Part shown: positions 21,886 to 33,300 of the stretch, one piece after another
How positions within the stretch are numbered: position 1 is the first letter of the stretch
Layout: each line of letters starts with the position of its first letter
Assembly (NCBI GenBank): GCA_030141605.1
Contig: JAQGDQ010000901.1
Coordinates: 1 to 64,000 of the forward strand
DNA: 64,000 nt
Reading direction: 5' to 3'
Source: Tubiluchus corallicola
Taxonomy: Eukaryota > Priapulida > Priapulimorpha > Priapulimorphida > Tubiluchidae
Program-made: the position numbers and the translations under genes
Notes under the pieces: model-generated
What the model was told of the DNA's origin: nothing
The model's input: only the letters and a program-made list of their open reading frames with translations
The model's database searches: none

Positions 21886-23085
21886 TGTGATGGACCAGAC
21901 TAGGTCCACCCCTTGGCTAAAGTGTGTTCTTGCCCATTACAAGCAACCACCTATGTACATTATATTATGCAATTTGTTCAATGATAAATGTTTTGTTCGA
22001 TTGAAGAGGCCTAACTTAGTTTGATTTTGTATAAGGAAGCTACCTGCATTGTTTACTTTATTTTTTATGGCTGTTGTTGTAATAATGTACCAGGCACCCA
22101 TGAACTATATCTGCCCCACATGTAACCTACATGTCAGTGTTATGCAGGTCATTTTGAAAGTGTGTTGGCTTCGGCCTTGTTTATTTTATTACAGGGGTGT
22201 TTTGCTTTCTCATTCAGCCTATATAGTGTTACAGTTACCTGTCTAAAGTATAAAACTACCTAGAATGTAGTGAACTGTTCCAGTAACAGGAAAATGTGCT
22301 TTTGATATTGAGAAGTGGGTAGAATGGTCTGGAAAATGAGAGCTGTTAAAATGTTGGGTTTATACCTTTGAGGACAAACTTAAAATTTATCTGTTGAAAA
22401 TGGCTGAACTGGTGTTTTATTGTGAAAAAGCCTGGACAGTTGTAAATGGTGTAATACTATCCTAATGGACAATGTGTTGTAATGCAATTGAGTGGAGTAA
22501 AGACCAACTTTGAGCCTTCTACACAGTATAAGCAACCCAGCCCTTGTTGTCAGGGTGTGGAGGACCGGCACCTAGTACTGTCGAGCGTGGTATGCGATGT
22601 TTTGGAGATGGTATCCCTTCCATGGAGTACCCCAGTGATTGCCAATGGACTGACGTAGTGAGCGCTCACTCCAGAGATAAGTAACAGTTTACTTTTGAGC
22701 TCAATAGTGATTATTCAAATTGGTGATATCTTGTGCACAAACTCTTATGGACAGTGAAAACTGCAGTTACTATTAGGTTACTGTTTGGTACCAAGAACTC
22801 GTGCTGTAATTCTTGAAATGGCCATCCTTAACTATTGTAATGTATTTTTTTCTTTTTCTCTTGATTCACTCATATTGTCTGTTAGTAGAATAAAAGCATT
22901 GAAATGTTAATTAGTCTTTTAGTAAGCTTTGTATTCTGAAACAGGTACACATAAACTACAAGGACAACTCCGCATTTCAAAAGCCTTAGTATTAGTCTCG
23001 CTACGTTACCAAAGTTAAGTGCGCTTCATACTCGTATTGCATAAGTTACTAATTACTATCACCCACGAGGAACGCCGTCATTACA
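21886..23085 (+). repeat. 3' LTR, 1,200 bp
   Basis: Same length and ends as the 5' LTR. Differences seen: near 21934 (TTGCCCATT against TTGCACATT), near 22713 (GATTATTC against GATTACTC), and two near 22750-22765 (ACAGTGAAAACTGC against ACAGGGAAAACTAC). The AATAAA signal is at 22889-22894. Confidence 0.95.
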
Positions 23086-23222
23086 CCATCTTTTGGCAAA
23101 ACAAAATATCTATATTTACGTAGACATGTACATATGAATGTACCTTGATATAATGCCAAATTCGCTTATGGCCAACTTTTTTTGCAGTCTCGAAGTAGGC
23201 AGTATAAAGAAGTTTGACAGTA

Positions 23223-24119
23223 ATGTAATTACAGATAACTGTGGAAATCTGCGAGCATGCAATAGGTGCTGGACTGAACTTATAGCATTCAGTTTTTAGC
23301 TTGCTAAAATAATTATTCTTACTATTTTGTTAGTGCTAACTAGCCGAACGTTATTATATTATAGTTGGTAACTGTTTTTTTTACATATTGGGCAACGGGA
23401 TTCACTAAAAAGCAAAAAATAGTATTAATGATTTTTTGTTTAACATTTTGGATTGCTTGCAGTTGATAATAGTAACTGCATCTGCAAAAAAAGATTACTC
23501 AAGACCTAGCAGGATAAGTGTGGCAGGCAGAAACTTTCACTAATATTAAAATAAGCTAAACTTCACTTGACTTTTCCCTTAAACATCAAAGTAAGTAGTA
23601 CTGCTTTTTTTTACTTAAAATGAGCCACTGCAACTTGTGTACTTGTTTTGCTTGAGATACAAATAAATTTTACATTTTTATGAAATATGGGAACAAATGC
23701 TCTCACACTGGTCCAACCTTCCTACACAAAGTTTTAGGATTAATGTAGATACGAAAAATGAGAACTCTAGTGTATAAATATCAATAAAACACAGGTTATA
23801 GATGGATACAAGGCTGAATTAATGAAAAGCCCTGCTTTTATTTTAAAAACAAAACAGATATTTTGCAACCCACTATGGGTTGCCGCTTCAGTGTGAATGT
23901 AAGAAATATGGGAAATCTTGAAACAGAAAAAGTTATACAGAATAACATCAAAAGAATGTAGAAACGTGCATTCCCTAAGACCGGCATTACAGGAATCTTA
24001 AGGATTATTACAGTGACATCAAGGAAAAAACTAAAAAAATAAGAAATTAGAAGACGATATAAACTGTCTATTGAATTTTTGGAAATAAGATACACCTACA
24101 CCATAAGATATGGCATTGT
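23223..24119. other. AT-rich spacer
   Basis: No exon with matching splice sites and no bounded repeat could be identified. A minus-strand frame at 23838-24095 is Leu/Phe-rich without a motif and is probably chance. Confidence 0.4.
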
Positions 24120-24390
24120 TAACATGTCAATATGCCATTGTTAACATTTCAAGAATATTCCAAAGGTTTCTGATTATCAGTTAAGGAATCACCAAATTTC
24201 TTTATGTACAGAGCCTCTTTGCCAATTTACTAACACATTTGAATGTATCCAATACTTCAACATTTTTGGGATTAATGTCATGCGATCTCTCCTGAAAATG
24301 TTGAGCACGGCCAGCTGCAGGTGGCCCAGATTTAAGCTTAGTGATACATGATACTAATCTCAAAAATGATGTGATATTGGACACCTATGT
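24120..24390 (-). other. possible remnant of a Penelope/LINE-type coding end
   Basis: On the minus strand a 60-codon frame contains HFQERSHDINPKNVEVLDTF, resembling the ...H...GH.I...VLD pattern near GIY-YIG endonuclease ends of Penelope-like elements. The reading continues past stops for some 30 codons. No RT part is nearby. This is a weak resemblance. Confidence 0.25.
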
Positions 24391-24670
24391 CGGTGGTTCC
24401 CTAATAAAGGTTTCCTAATTAATAATTGTCTTTATAGAACGGAAATAATCGTGGTGCCAATGAACAGCATGCACATATGTATCATGGTATATACTGTATT
24501 AATTATGCAGAAGTGTTTACCTATTGAATTTGCCAAATACACGCATTTACGATAGGCTGCTGCATAATAAAACTGCCGTTTATTAAGACCACTTATTGCT
24601 GGTCCTGCAGTGTTTTTATTAAGTGGCGACTACTATAATACACTTGGTTGTACCATTGCAACCCATTAAT

Positions 24671-27240
24671 TTATTTGTCTAGATAAGTATCCAAACCTGA
24701 GTGTGAACTCAAGCCGCCAGTACAAGAATGCTCTTCCTTTTCCGCTTCTTGTTTTACAAACATTAAGAAACTGTGCCTCCCCTTTTCCAGCGTCATCGTG
24801 AGGTACCAATTTTCCGCTGATGACAACTACAGCGCAATAAAATAAGGTAATTATATAAAACTTAAATAATTTGTTACTGCAGTCAGTATCTAGCTAAACT
24901 CCTTCAGGACTGCATCATTCAAAATAGGTCTCATAAGGCCTAAACCTTTCTGCTACTATGAGCATAGACATAACTAAATGATTACTAATTAGGTACTGTT
25001 CTATTCAGGAGAATATTGGCTATCCAATCATGCTATTTGTTTAGACATTTATAAGTAATTTAATTGGATGAAATTAAGAAAAACACATCCTCTTCAGGCA
25101 TTCCAACTTAGCCTATTGAGTAGCTTGGACTGCCATACACTTATGTCATCATACACACTAATTTATTGATCGCCTTCTTGCTACTGCCCAAGCTGTGCAG
25201 TGTTCTGCTGCTATGCCAGGAAAAACCAACTGATCAGCCAAGGACAAATTAACACGTTTCATCTTTTAAAGGAAGACCAGACGATTGTTTAGACTCAATC
25301 TCATTTTAATTTACTGTCCAAAATATACATTTTCTTGCCTATAAAAGTTAACAATTGTTCCTTATATTTGAATAATTAGCTTAGAAAGTTAATTAATGGC
25401 AACAGAACACAGCTATTGCTTATGTCAGAAACTAACCACAGTTTGTGCAATGGCAGGCGTCTTCCCTTGCGCGTCAAGCACATTTGTATAGGTGTTACAG
25501 TACTGCTTAAATGCATGATGTCACGAAAAATGGGCTTTACATCATATGACATCATAAAACTAACACAGCAGTTCATGATCATGATTATCATGGTACCGCC
25601 TTCTATGTGTCGGCCACTCGCACGTGACAAAAGGCGTCGCTGCCAATCTTAGTAGATTCACTAAGCCGCACGTAGCTTTGAAAGTTTAACGAAATTTGAG
25701 TATCCAAGGTAATTATTATTTAATCTAAGCTTTGATTTAAAATAAGTTATTGTAGTTTTCAATATTTTAGAGTATTCTTTATTCTGAACTAGTGTTTACA
25801 CAATCATCCGGCTTTCTTTTAACAGGAATTTCTCCTTAAAAATAGAGTAGACTTGAGACCAAAGTGTATCAGTATGTTGAGGCTGGATAGTTGAAATTTT
25901 CAGCATTAGCCAATTTCACATAAGTGAAAGTGATACTGTACATTGTTATAGTGCAGACACTGCAGTTACTGAAAAGCGTTTTTTCAATTTGTTCATCAAA
26001 AATCAATTTTTAATTTATTTAAAGTAAGCAAATGTATTTCATATATAATTTTGCATGAAAGTCCATTATAGGAGAAGTAGAATGATAAAAAATGATGAAA
26101 TATAACATAATCCTGCTTAGCGAAAACAGTGTTTCATGAACTCATGCAAAATGCAGCAAATGCTTATAGTCCTGAAGGAGTTAATATGCAGGGTGTTTTA
26201 CATGGTTAAATTATCAATAGTGACAAAGGAATGGTGTAATGACAAAATAGCAGTCTGTCGTGACATTATAATGTAAGATAAAAGTTGTACCGCTTCAATC
26301 TTGTTTGACTGGTAAAACTCTCGAATCTCTTCACAAACAGCCTTACAATCAACATTTTGTATCGGACTACTGATGTCAGTTCTTGTCAGTTTTGTAGATG
26401 CCTGTAACAATTAAATTATAGCAAAATTTTGCATCCATTAAAATAAAACACTTCATAATGAACCAAATAAAAAAAGATTTAATAATCTTTAATAAATAAA
26501 AAAAGACAATTTTCCCATTCAGTTGATTTCTATGATAGAACCCAACAGGGCAACTTATATAAGCCAGTTTAAGCAAAGGTCATCCTTAGTTTAAGCAATT
26601 AAGAAATATCATCCTTAGTGATACTGCTTGATTTACACTATCTTCGTGTACCCATGATCATGGCCGTAAAGTAGATCACTCTACAAGTTGGATAAATCAT
26701 GAACTTGACTATTATCTGTACAGTAAAATTGAACTTTGACATCAAAAATTTGTACCCACACCAATGTAAAGAACGATTTCCACTTTCAGAGGAGTCAAAA
26801 GTATATTTTACCATCAGGGTCATCAGTTTAAAACTTATGCCCCAGAAATTCATAAGTTGAAAATATTACACTATAATGAAAGTTATTAAAGTTAAACCCT
26901 TGCAAACTATTACTAGTACTAGTAGTGTATTCATTAACGAACTCATTTATTAAGCCAAGCCAGATTAATGAAGGACAAATAGCAGATAAATTCAAATTGA
27001 ATAATAATTTCTTACCGTCGGAGTTATCTCTCTGAAAATATGTGAGTTTGCATTCGATTTGAAATCTTGTCCAAGGGAATGTCTCCATTTACAGTTATTA
27101 ATTTTGTCTGGTACGTTCACCACGTGAAAAGGTTGTGATGCTGTTTTACCAAAACTTTCTTTCAAATTTTCCCATAACTCACTGTTATTTTCCAATTTAC
27201 TCAACAACAAAAATTCGTAACAGTGCAAAATACTATGCAT
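24671..27240 (-). CDS. four-exon gene, about 185-residue protein, unrecognised
   Basis: Exons on the minus strand: 27016-27240 (ATG at 27240), 26291-26401, 25437-25502 and 24671-24826 (TAA). All introns are phase 0 with GT-AG borders (GTAAGA, GTACAA, GTTAGT donors; TTACAG, AAGCAG, CTGTAG acceptors). The exon 1 donor is strong, that of exon 2 weaker. The product is soluble and polar with no signal peptide or membrane segment. Segments that look like folded protein are ELWENLKESFGKTA, CKAVCEEIREFYQSNKIEA, VLDAQGKTPAIAQTV and FLMFVKQEAEKEEHS. I do not recognise a family. The consistent phase across four exons is the main argument that it is real; missing small exons or a different last exon cannot be excluded. 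Confidence 0.55.
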
Positions 27241-27737
27241 TATAGCTTAAACGTACAAGTTTCTCAGCTAACAATATTTTATGTTACATAATGTCCTATA
27301 ACGCTTTGATATCATTAACGGTGACTGTAGTAAAAAGTTTTATAAATGTTTTTAATATGTATGCTTTTTTGAAGCGAATTTGCACTTTTATCACACAATA
27401 AAATGTATTATTACATGAAACGATTATACACTAATGGGCAAATTTCACAAACATTCGGGATTAGCATTACTAAACCATAAGTTCCCATGTTCTCTTTTGT
27501 CGTTCAAAACCAACAAATAAATCAGACGCATCGACGTGTGTGCGACACCTAGGACCCACTGAAATGAACGAACCTAACAAAACTACCATTACCGATATAT
27601 GTATTACTATGAAATTTTTAGTGAGCGCTTGGAACGATTTATACAAGCAATTTAATTTAAAAATTTAAAAAAAAATGATCTAACTGGTAACTGTGAAACA
27701 AATCCATTACATTATGTATATGCTTGATAGCTGGATC

Positions 27738-27994
27738 AACACAATTCTTCAACCTGCTGTTGTTGTAAGCGACCTTCCTGTATGCTGATTGTGTGGACAA
27801 TTTGTACTTTGGATGCTTGACTCACACCATATGCTTCCATTCTTTCTGCCAAACTGCAAGACAGAGACAATATATTTTGCTTGCAGAATGAAGTGTTGCT
27901 GAACTTGTGTTTCTACCCTGCCTGCAAAGCGGAAGGAAGTTGCAAAAGGCCAAACAGGAAGATCCAGGAGCTCCCAACACTGAAACTGCACCAT
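27738..27994 (-). other. possible last exon(s) of an unseen minus-strand gene
   Basis: After an acceptor CTGTCTTGCAG the minus strand reads LAERMEAYGVSQASKVQIVH... to a TGA at 27738-27740, a Gln-rich end (LQQQQVEELC). A 62-bp GT-AG intron may separate this from an upstream block at 27922-27994. Other frames are also open, so the structure is uncertain. No family recognised. Confidence 0.25.
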
Positions 27995-30393
27995 TATAGA
28001 GCTCTGGTGGGGTATTATGTTTCGTATTGATACTTTGTAGAATGTATTATTATTTTGTTATTACTTTCATAATATTCAATAACAATCACTAAAATATTAA
28101 TTTCATAGTTAAAGCGTTTATTTCTATTTCAAGCTTCAGTATAATTAAAATACTAGCTTTATGAGAATAAGCCAGTACCTATAGCGCCTTAGTTAGCTCG
28201 CCCACGCACCATAAATGCTTTGTGGTCATTTTGAGACATAAGCATGACCTGTTAAAACAATCCTGACAAACGAAAAAATTATAATTGAACTACACTAGGT
28301 CATCACAGTAACAATATACGTCCTTATGACATGCCACAGCTTGAAAAGCCCTCATGTTCAACTCAACTTTAACCTGAACTGAAAACAAAAGACTTATAAT
28401 GCGTCAAAGACTGACTGTACTTCAGCTGTGGCCGAAGACTAAAATTCTTTGAGAATAAGTATAAAGTGGATTTTAAATATTTTTTATTCTAATCACAAAA
28501 ACTTACATGAAATTTATAGACAAGGTAAAATAACTTTTCTCTAACCATTATAGTTGTAAGCCCTTTTCTGTCAATTACTAAAGAGCCATTCATTTTAATC
28601 ATCTTAAAAATGATTTATTTTAACAAAAACAAAACGAACAATGAAACAAAACTAAATTATTAACATTAGATTATATTTCTCAGTTACTAACAATAGAGAA
28701 TAACATAGATTGTAACAATTAGATTAGGTTTACAAGGCCCTTTCTTCAGATCCAGCAAGTAGAGTGACATAATTCATCCACCAATTATTGTTCGGTTCGT
28801 ATTTACGTTTTAAGGCCGTCAACATAATTTACACAGCGTTATTAAATGTTCATAATTTGCATGAATATACACATATAATTATTTTTTTTTCTATTTTTGG
28901 TATTTACTAAAATGATGGTTTGTAAAATTTACTCTACAAATCCGTGCCTGTTTTCGCTTGTTGATATTTTTTATTTTTTGCTTGTTAATTTCTTGTTAAT
29001 GATTTACAATACTTTCTTGAGAAAAAACATCCAGTAAACCTTATTGTGCTATGTCGAATAAATTTGAAGTTAATGTGTGGGAGGCTGATTCTATATCAAT
29101 ATATTTTCCATCAAGCATTCCCATTTAGATAGACATTAAATGTGACTAACATGTTTGTTTTTTATTCAGGGATAAAAAATTAATTATTTGTTTTGATTTG
29201 ACATTGTTCTGCTGTCCTGGTATGTAACATTGTAGCAAGCTATATAATATAATAAAACATTCACTTATTTTTTATTCAAATCGCTCTCATTCTCCCAGCA
29301 GGGCTAATGGCCACTAACAAGGGGTTATTATAGTAAGAAGGCAAAGATATAATGTTATAAATATTGTCCCGAGATATTAAATTTACATAATTAATTTACT
29401 GGAGAGGGAACGCATCTGTTCATGTTCTTTTTAAACCAAGTGAGGTTACAATTTTCAAGAAAAAAACTGGATTGATGACCAGTTTTCTACATTTAGGAAT
29501 GCCCAGAGAAAGCCTATGAGAAACACAAAAGGGAGTACTATCAGCTAATTGCCAATGCTTGAGAAGTAGTTGAAAGGACTTAGTGCAGCAACTGACCTTC
29601 GATGAGCAAGAAACTTCGGTGTTTACCTCTCTTCACACTCGACTAGACCGGGAATATGCTTTTGCAAACTGCCAAGTGGTTAAGGTGAACAAGCTGAGAC
29701 AGATGTGACTGCAATATTCCATGCAAGATCAAATGGTCAGCTAGTAAAGATAATGTATATTATAGCTTCAGTAATTGAACAACTGCAATTATTTTATCTT
29801 TTTTAATTTGCGGGAAATAGCCATTAACTAATGTTTGTAAAATTGGACAATAAATTTTTTTTACTGTACTACTATTTTTATGATAATTCAACTTTCTGAG
29901 CTCGGAACATGAGTCGCGGCCAAGCAAGAGAACGTATGACTGATCAAATAGAAGAACGTACCCTTATTATGGTCAGAGAATGACACAAGACGTTAAACGT
30001 GGTCTTGACAAAAGAAGATGAATTAATATCCTTGTAGTATTAAACAAAGCTTGTATTTGCTGTCAAAGCTTCTGCATAGCATACTTTTCAAGTTAACTAT
30101 GAAATGCATTTTTATTCACGCTTTTCCTGCGTTAACATTTGAAGACGCGTTTGTGTGTCGTAACTTAAATTTTCAGTAGCAGCACAACAATTCAACCAAT
30201 AGTGAAAATTGTAAGCGGTGCGCTCGCACAGGAGTGTTTACAATATTTTTGAACGACCCAAATATTATGAGCGACATGGCGCGACACATATGGCATGCTT
30301 ACAGCGTTAACTCCCAGTGAAGTATTTTTACTGAAAACCACCATTTAAACTAACTTGCTAAGTAAAAGTTGTATTAATTGTTAATGATTCACG
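27995..30393. other. AT-rich intergenic region upstream of the first SDR gene
   Basis: About 2.4 kb without an exon I can support. It should include the promoter of the SDR gene starting at 30394. No bounded repeat or RNA gene seen. Confidence 0.4.
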
Positions 30394-33300
30394 ATGAGTT
30401 TTCCATTTTATAAACCTCCAAATTTTTATTATCCGGTCAGTATAACTTTGACCGTCATTGGAGGAACAGTTCTTTTAAGGTAGAGTTCCTCGCTAGTAGC
30501 TGGTTGCTATTGCTTCATGTCATGAGCACCTTATCCCTTATGCAAAGAAATGGAATAAGGTATTCATGGGCGAAGTCACTTTATCATCATTGAGTGGCAT
30601 TAACGCCTTTGACATTAGATAACTTGCATTTAGTATAATAAATACCGATTTTACTTTTTTGCTTGAAATTTTTACTAATCTATGTTATAGTTAATAATTA
30701 CTAATGCTTGCAATTAATTAATTAAATTTCTACCAATCAGCTAAATAATTTGCGACAGTACTGTAGGTGTGTTATACAGGCATTGGTTAGTTAAACTGAA
30801 CTTCTTGCCATAAATAGCCGTACATTGTGGGTGTAATTCATGTGATATACGCATATAATTGAAAAAGTCGCTTGACACCTCAATATTTAGATCTTTGAAA
30901 ATCAGGCTGTAACTGCCTTTTTGAATTATTTGCTGTAGCCTGGTTTTCATCCAAACTTTTAACTTTTTCTTCTCCAATTTCTTCTGTTTTAACCATTCAA
31001 GCCGAAGCTAGCCATCCAACAAAGTACGTCTGCATATTGTCGCCATAATTTGATTGACAGCCCTTGCAAAATAGTTATTGCCAGAGTTTGATGGAGTAAA
31101 GTTTGATGTCAGTTTTTCGGCTGATAATTTTTGTTTGTTAGTTTTAATTTGACATTTTAAAAACTGATCTTGTGAACAGACCATTAGACAGTCGACTAGG
31201 CTGAATGTGAAAAAGCTTGGTCGCTTGAAAAATTAACAGAAAAGGGTTAAAAACACAAAAAAATGAAGTAGTTGCCAGGTTTTCGTACAAACAATATAAA
31301 TCAAAAGAAATGTTTAGAAAATTAATTTTAAAAGGTGATTTCTGATATATATTCCAGAGCATTTTGTACTAAGGAATCCATTTCTGTTACTTTTATTTTA
31401 AAAATGACCAGTACACAAAACAAAATTATGCCAGTTATGCATTTATATTAGCTGTTCTATCTAAAGATTTAGAATAAAAAACAAAAAGCAAATTATTTTT
31501 ATCACTTCATCCTTGTTGGACCTTGAAAAGGAAGCAAAGCAACTTAAACAGTCCGACAAACAAAAATAAAAATGGCCGCAGGATCCCAACATAATTGTCT
31601 AGCAGAATGGCAAAAAGCTATCTCATGTCGCTTGAAAGCTACTAAACTTTGCACAATGCTAAAGTCCATCAAGGTGGTTAATTTTGGATACGAGGCCATT
31701 TAAAAAACATCTAATATGATTGCCATTTCCAAGATGGATGTCAAGATCTGAACTATAAAGCAGAGTTAACGAAAGTAACTTACTTTTTGTTTTTTATAAG
31801 AAATCTTTAGGTGAAACACTGATGGAATTGCACAATTAAGCATAATTTCATTTTGTGTGGTGGCCATTTTTCAAGCGAAAGTAACAGAAATGCATTGCTT
31901 AGGCCCATCTAACCTGGAATAAATGTCGTAATAATCACTTCTTAATAACAACTTTAGAACTGGAAATTTTTTTGATTTATATAGTTTACGCAAAAACTTG
32001 GTGGCCATTTTGTTTTTTGCGTATTTGACCCTTTTCCACTAATATTTCAAGCTGGCAACAGCTTTTTTTGATTCAGTATAGACTAACTTTGCCCAACTAA
32101 TGTTGCCCACCTTTGGAAAGCGCCCCAGAACTTTATTGTTCTCGCCTTTTCAGGGATTTTCTTCTAGTCTAGAAGGACTTTGTAAAGAGATATTGCTATC
32201 TTGGCTTATTTAATCCATGTAGAGGTTGCAAAGTATTTCATCTATGTGAATATTTTAATGAATAGATATGTTGAGATATTTTGTATTATTTTTACAATTG
32301 CCATAACTATAAATAAAAAACTTTTGGGGTGTATAAGAAAAGAAATGAAAAATATTCCTGATAAATGAAAAAGTGAAAACTTACTCAAATTTTAAGCATT
32401 TTTGTACAATGTGAAAATACTATTGACAGAAAGCTTCATTGTCTATTTCGGAGATATAGCCATTGTTGGTCTGCCATTAAGCTTCATTGTCTATTTCAGA
32501 GATATATTCATTGTTGGTCCGCCATTTAAAGGAAAAGAGCGACTTGAAGGTCGTACTGTAATTATAACTGGTGCTAATTCTGGCATTGGAAAAGGGACTG
32601 CAGAATCTTTAGCAGAAAGAGGTGAATCATTAAACTAATGTTGCAAGGTTTTTGTGCAATTTGAAATAAAACTTTTAGCATTTATTTTGCAAGTGGATTC
32701 TTCACTATATTTTTCTAGGCGCTCGGGTGATCTTAGCGTGCCGGAACATTGAAGATGGCAAAAGAGTGAGAGAAGAACTAATCAGAAAGACTCGGAACAC
32801 TCAAATAGCATTGAGGAAACTCGACCTGTCTTCAATAAAATCTATTAAAAATTTTGCTAATTTGATAAATGAAAGTAGGTTTATATTTTCAAGTTCAAAT
32901 GCATGTACATGTGCGTGTGTTGGTTTTTAAGCTTTCATTTATGATTTTTTATTTCTCAATGTTTGAAACGTATAAGGAGTAGAGTCCTGTGAGATAGGTC
33001 AGCTGAAACTAATGTTGCTGCTTTGTAGACTTGCTTTATTTTCAAAGCCGCTGATATAAAAGTTTTTGTTGCTTTTAAATTCATAATATTGTCAACTTGT
33101 TATAATTTTGGTTTTCGCTGTCGCAGTTTGACTTTGGTTGCTGTGCATCTACATCCTTGCACTTAATTTTGATGAAGTTCACATATGATGCATAGAAAGC
33201 AAAAGGTAAAGAAGGTTGTACTTCTTAGGAACGTCTATTATTTATAGTCTTAATATTACGATTATTAATAATGATGTTTCAAGCGCACTGTTAATTGAAA

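Larger units (their letters stand above)
15170..23085 (+). mobile_element. Ty3/gypsy LTR retrotransposon, Gmr1-like pol order
   Basis: A complete element of 7,916 bp: two 1,200-bp LTRs with TG...CA ends, a primer-binding site, one uninterrupted 1,614-codon gag-pol frame and a polypurine tract. A 5-bp target duplication, ccatc, flanks it (15165-15169 and 23086-23090). In the polyprotein the integrase precedes the reverse transcriptase. This is the Ty1/copia-like order, seen within Ty3/gypsy in the Gmr1 group. There is no env-like frame after RNase H. Near-identical LTRs and an open frame mean a recent insertion, possibly still active. Confidence 0.95.
15105..23220. mobile_element. about 195-bp pogo/mariner-type MITE split by the LTR element
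   Basis: The left piece (15105-15169) starts CAGTCAAACATTGTTATAAT. The right piece (23091-23220), read on the other strand, starts CTGTCAAACTTCTTTATACT. Both are flanked by TA (15103-15104 and 23221-23222), as for Tc1/mariner/pogo elements. Removing the retrotransposon and one target copy leaves about 195 bp without coding sequence. The nesting shows that the retrotransposon arrived later than the MITE. Confidence 0.65.
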
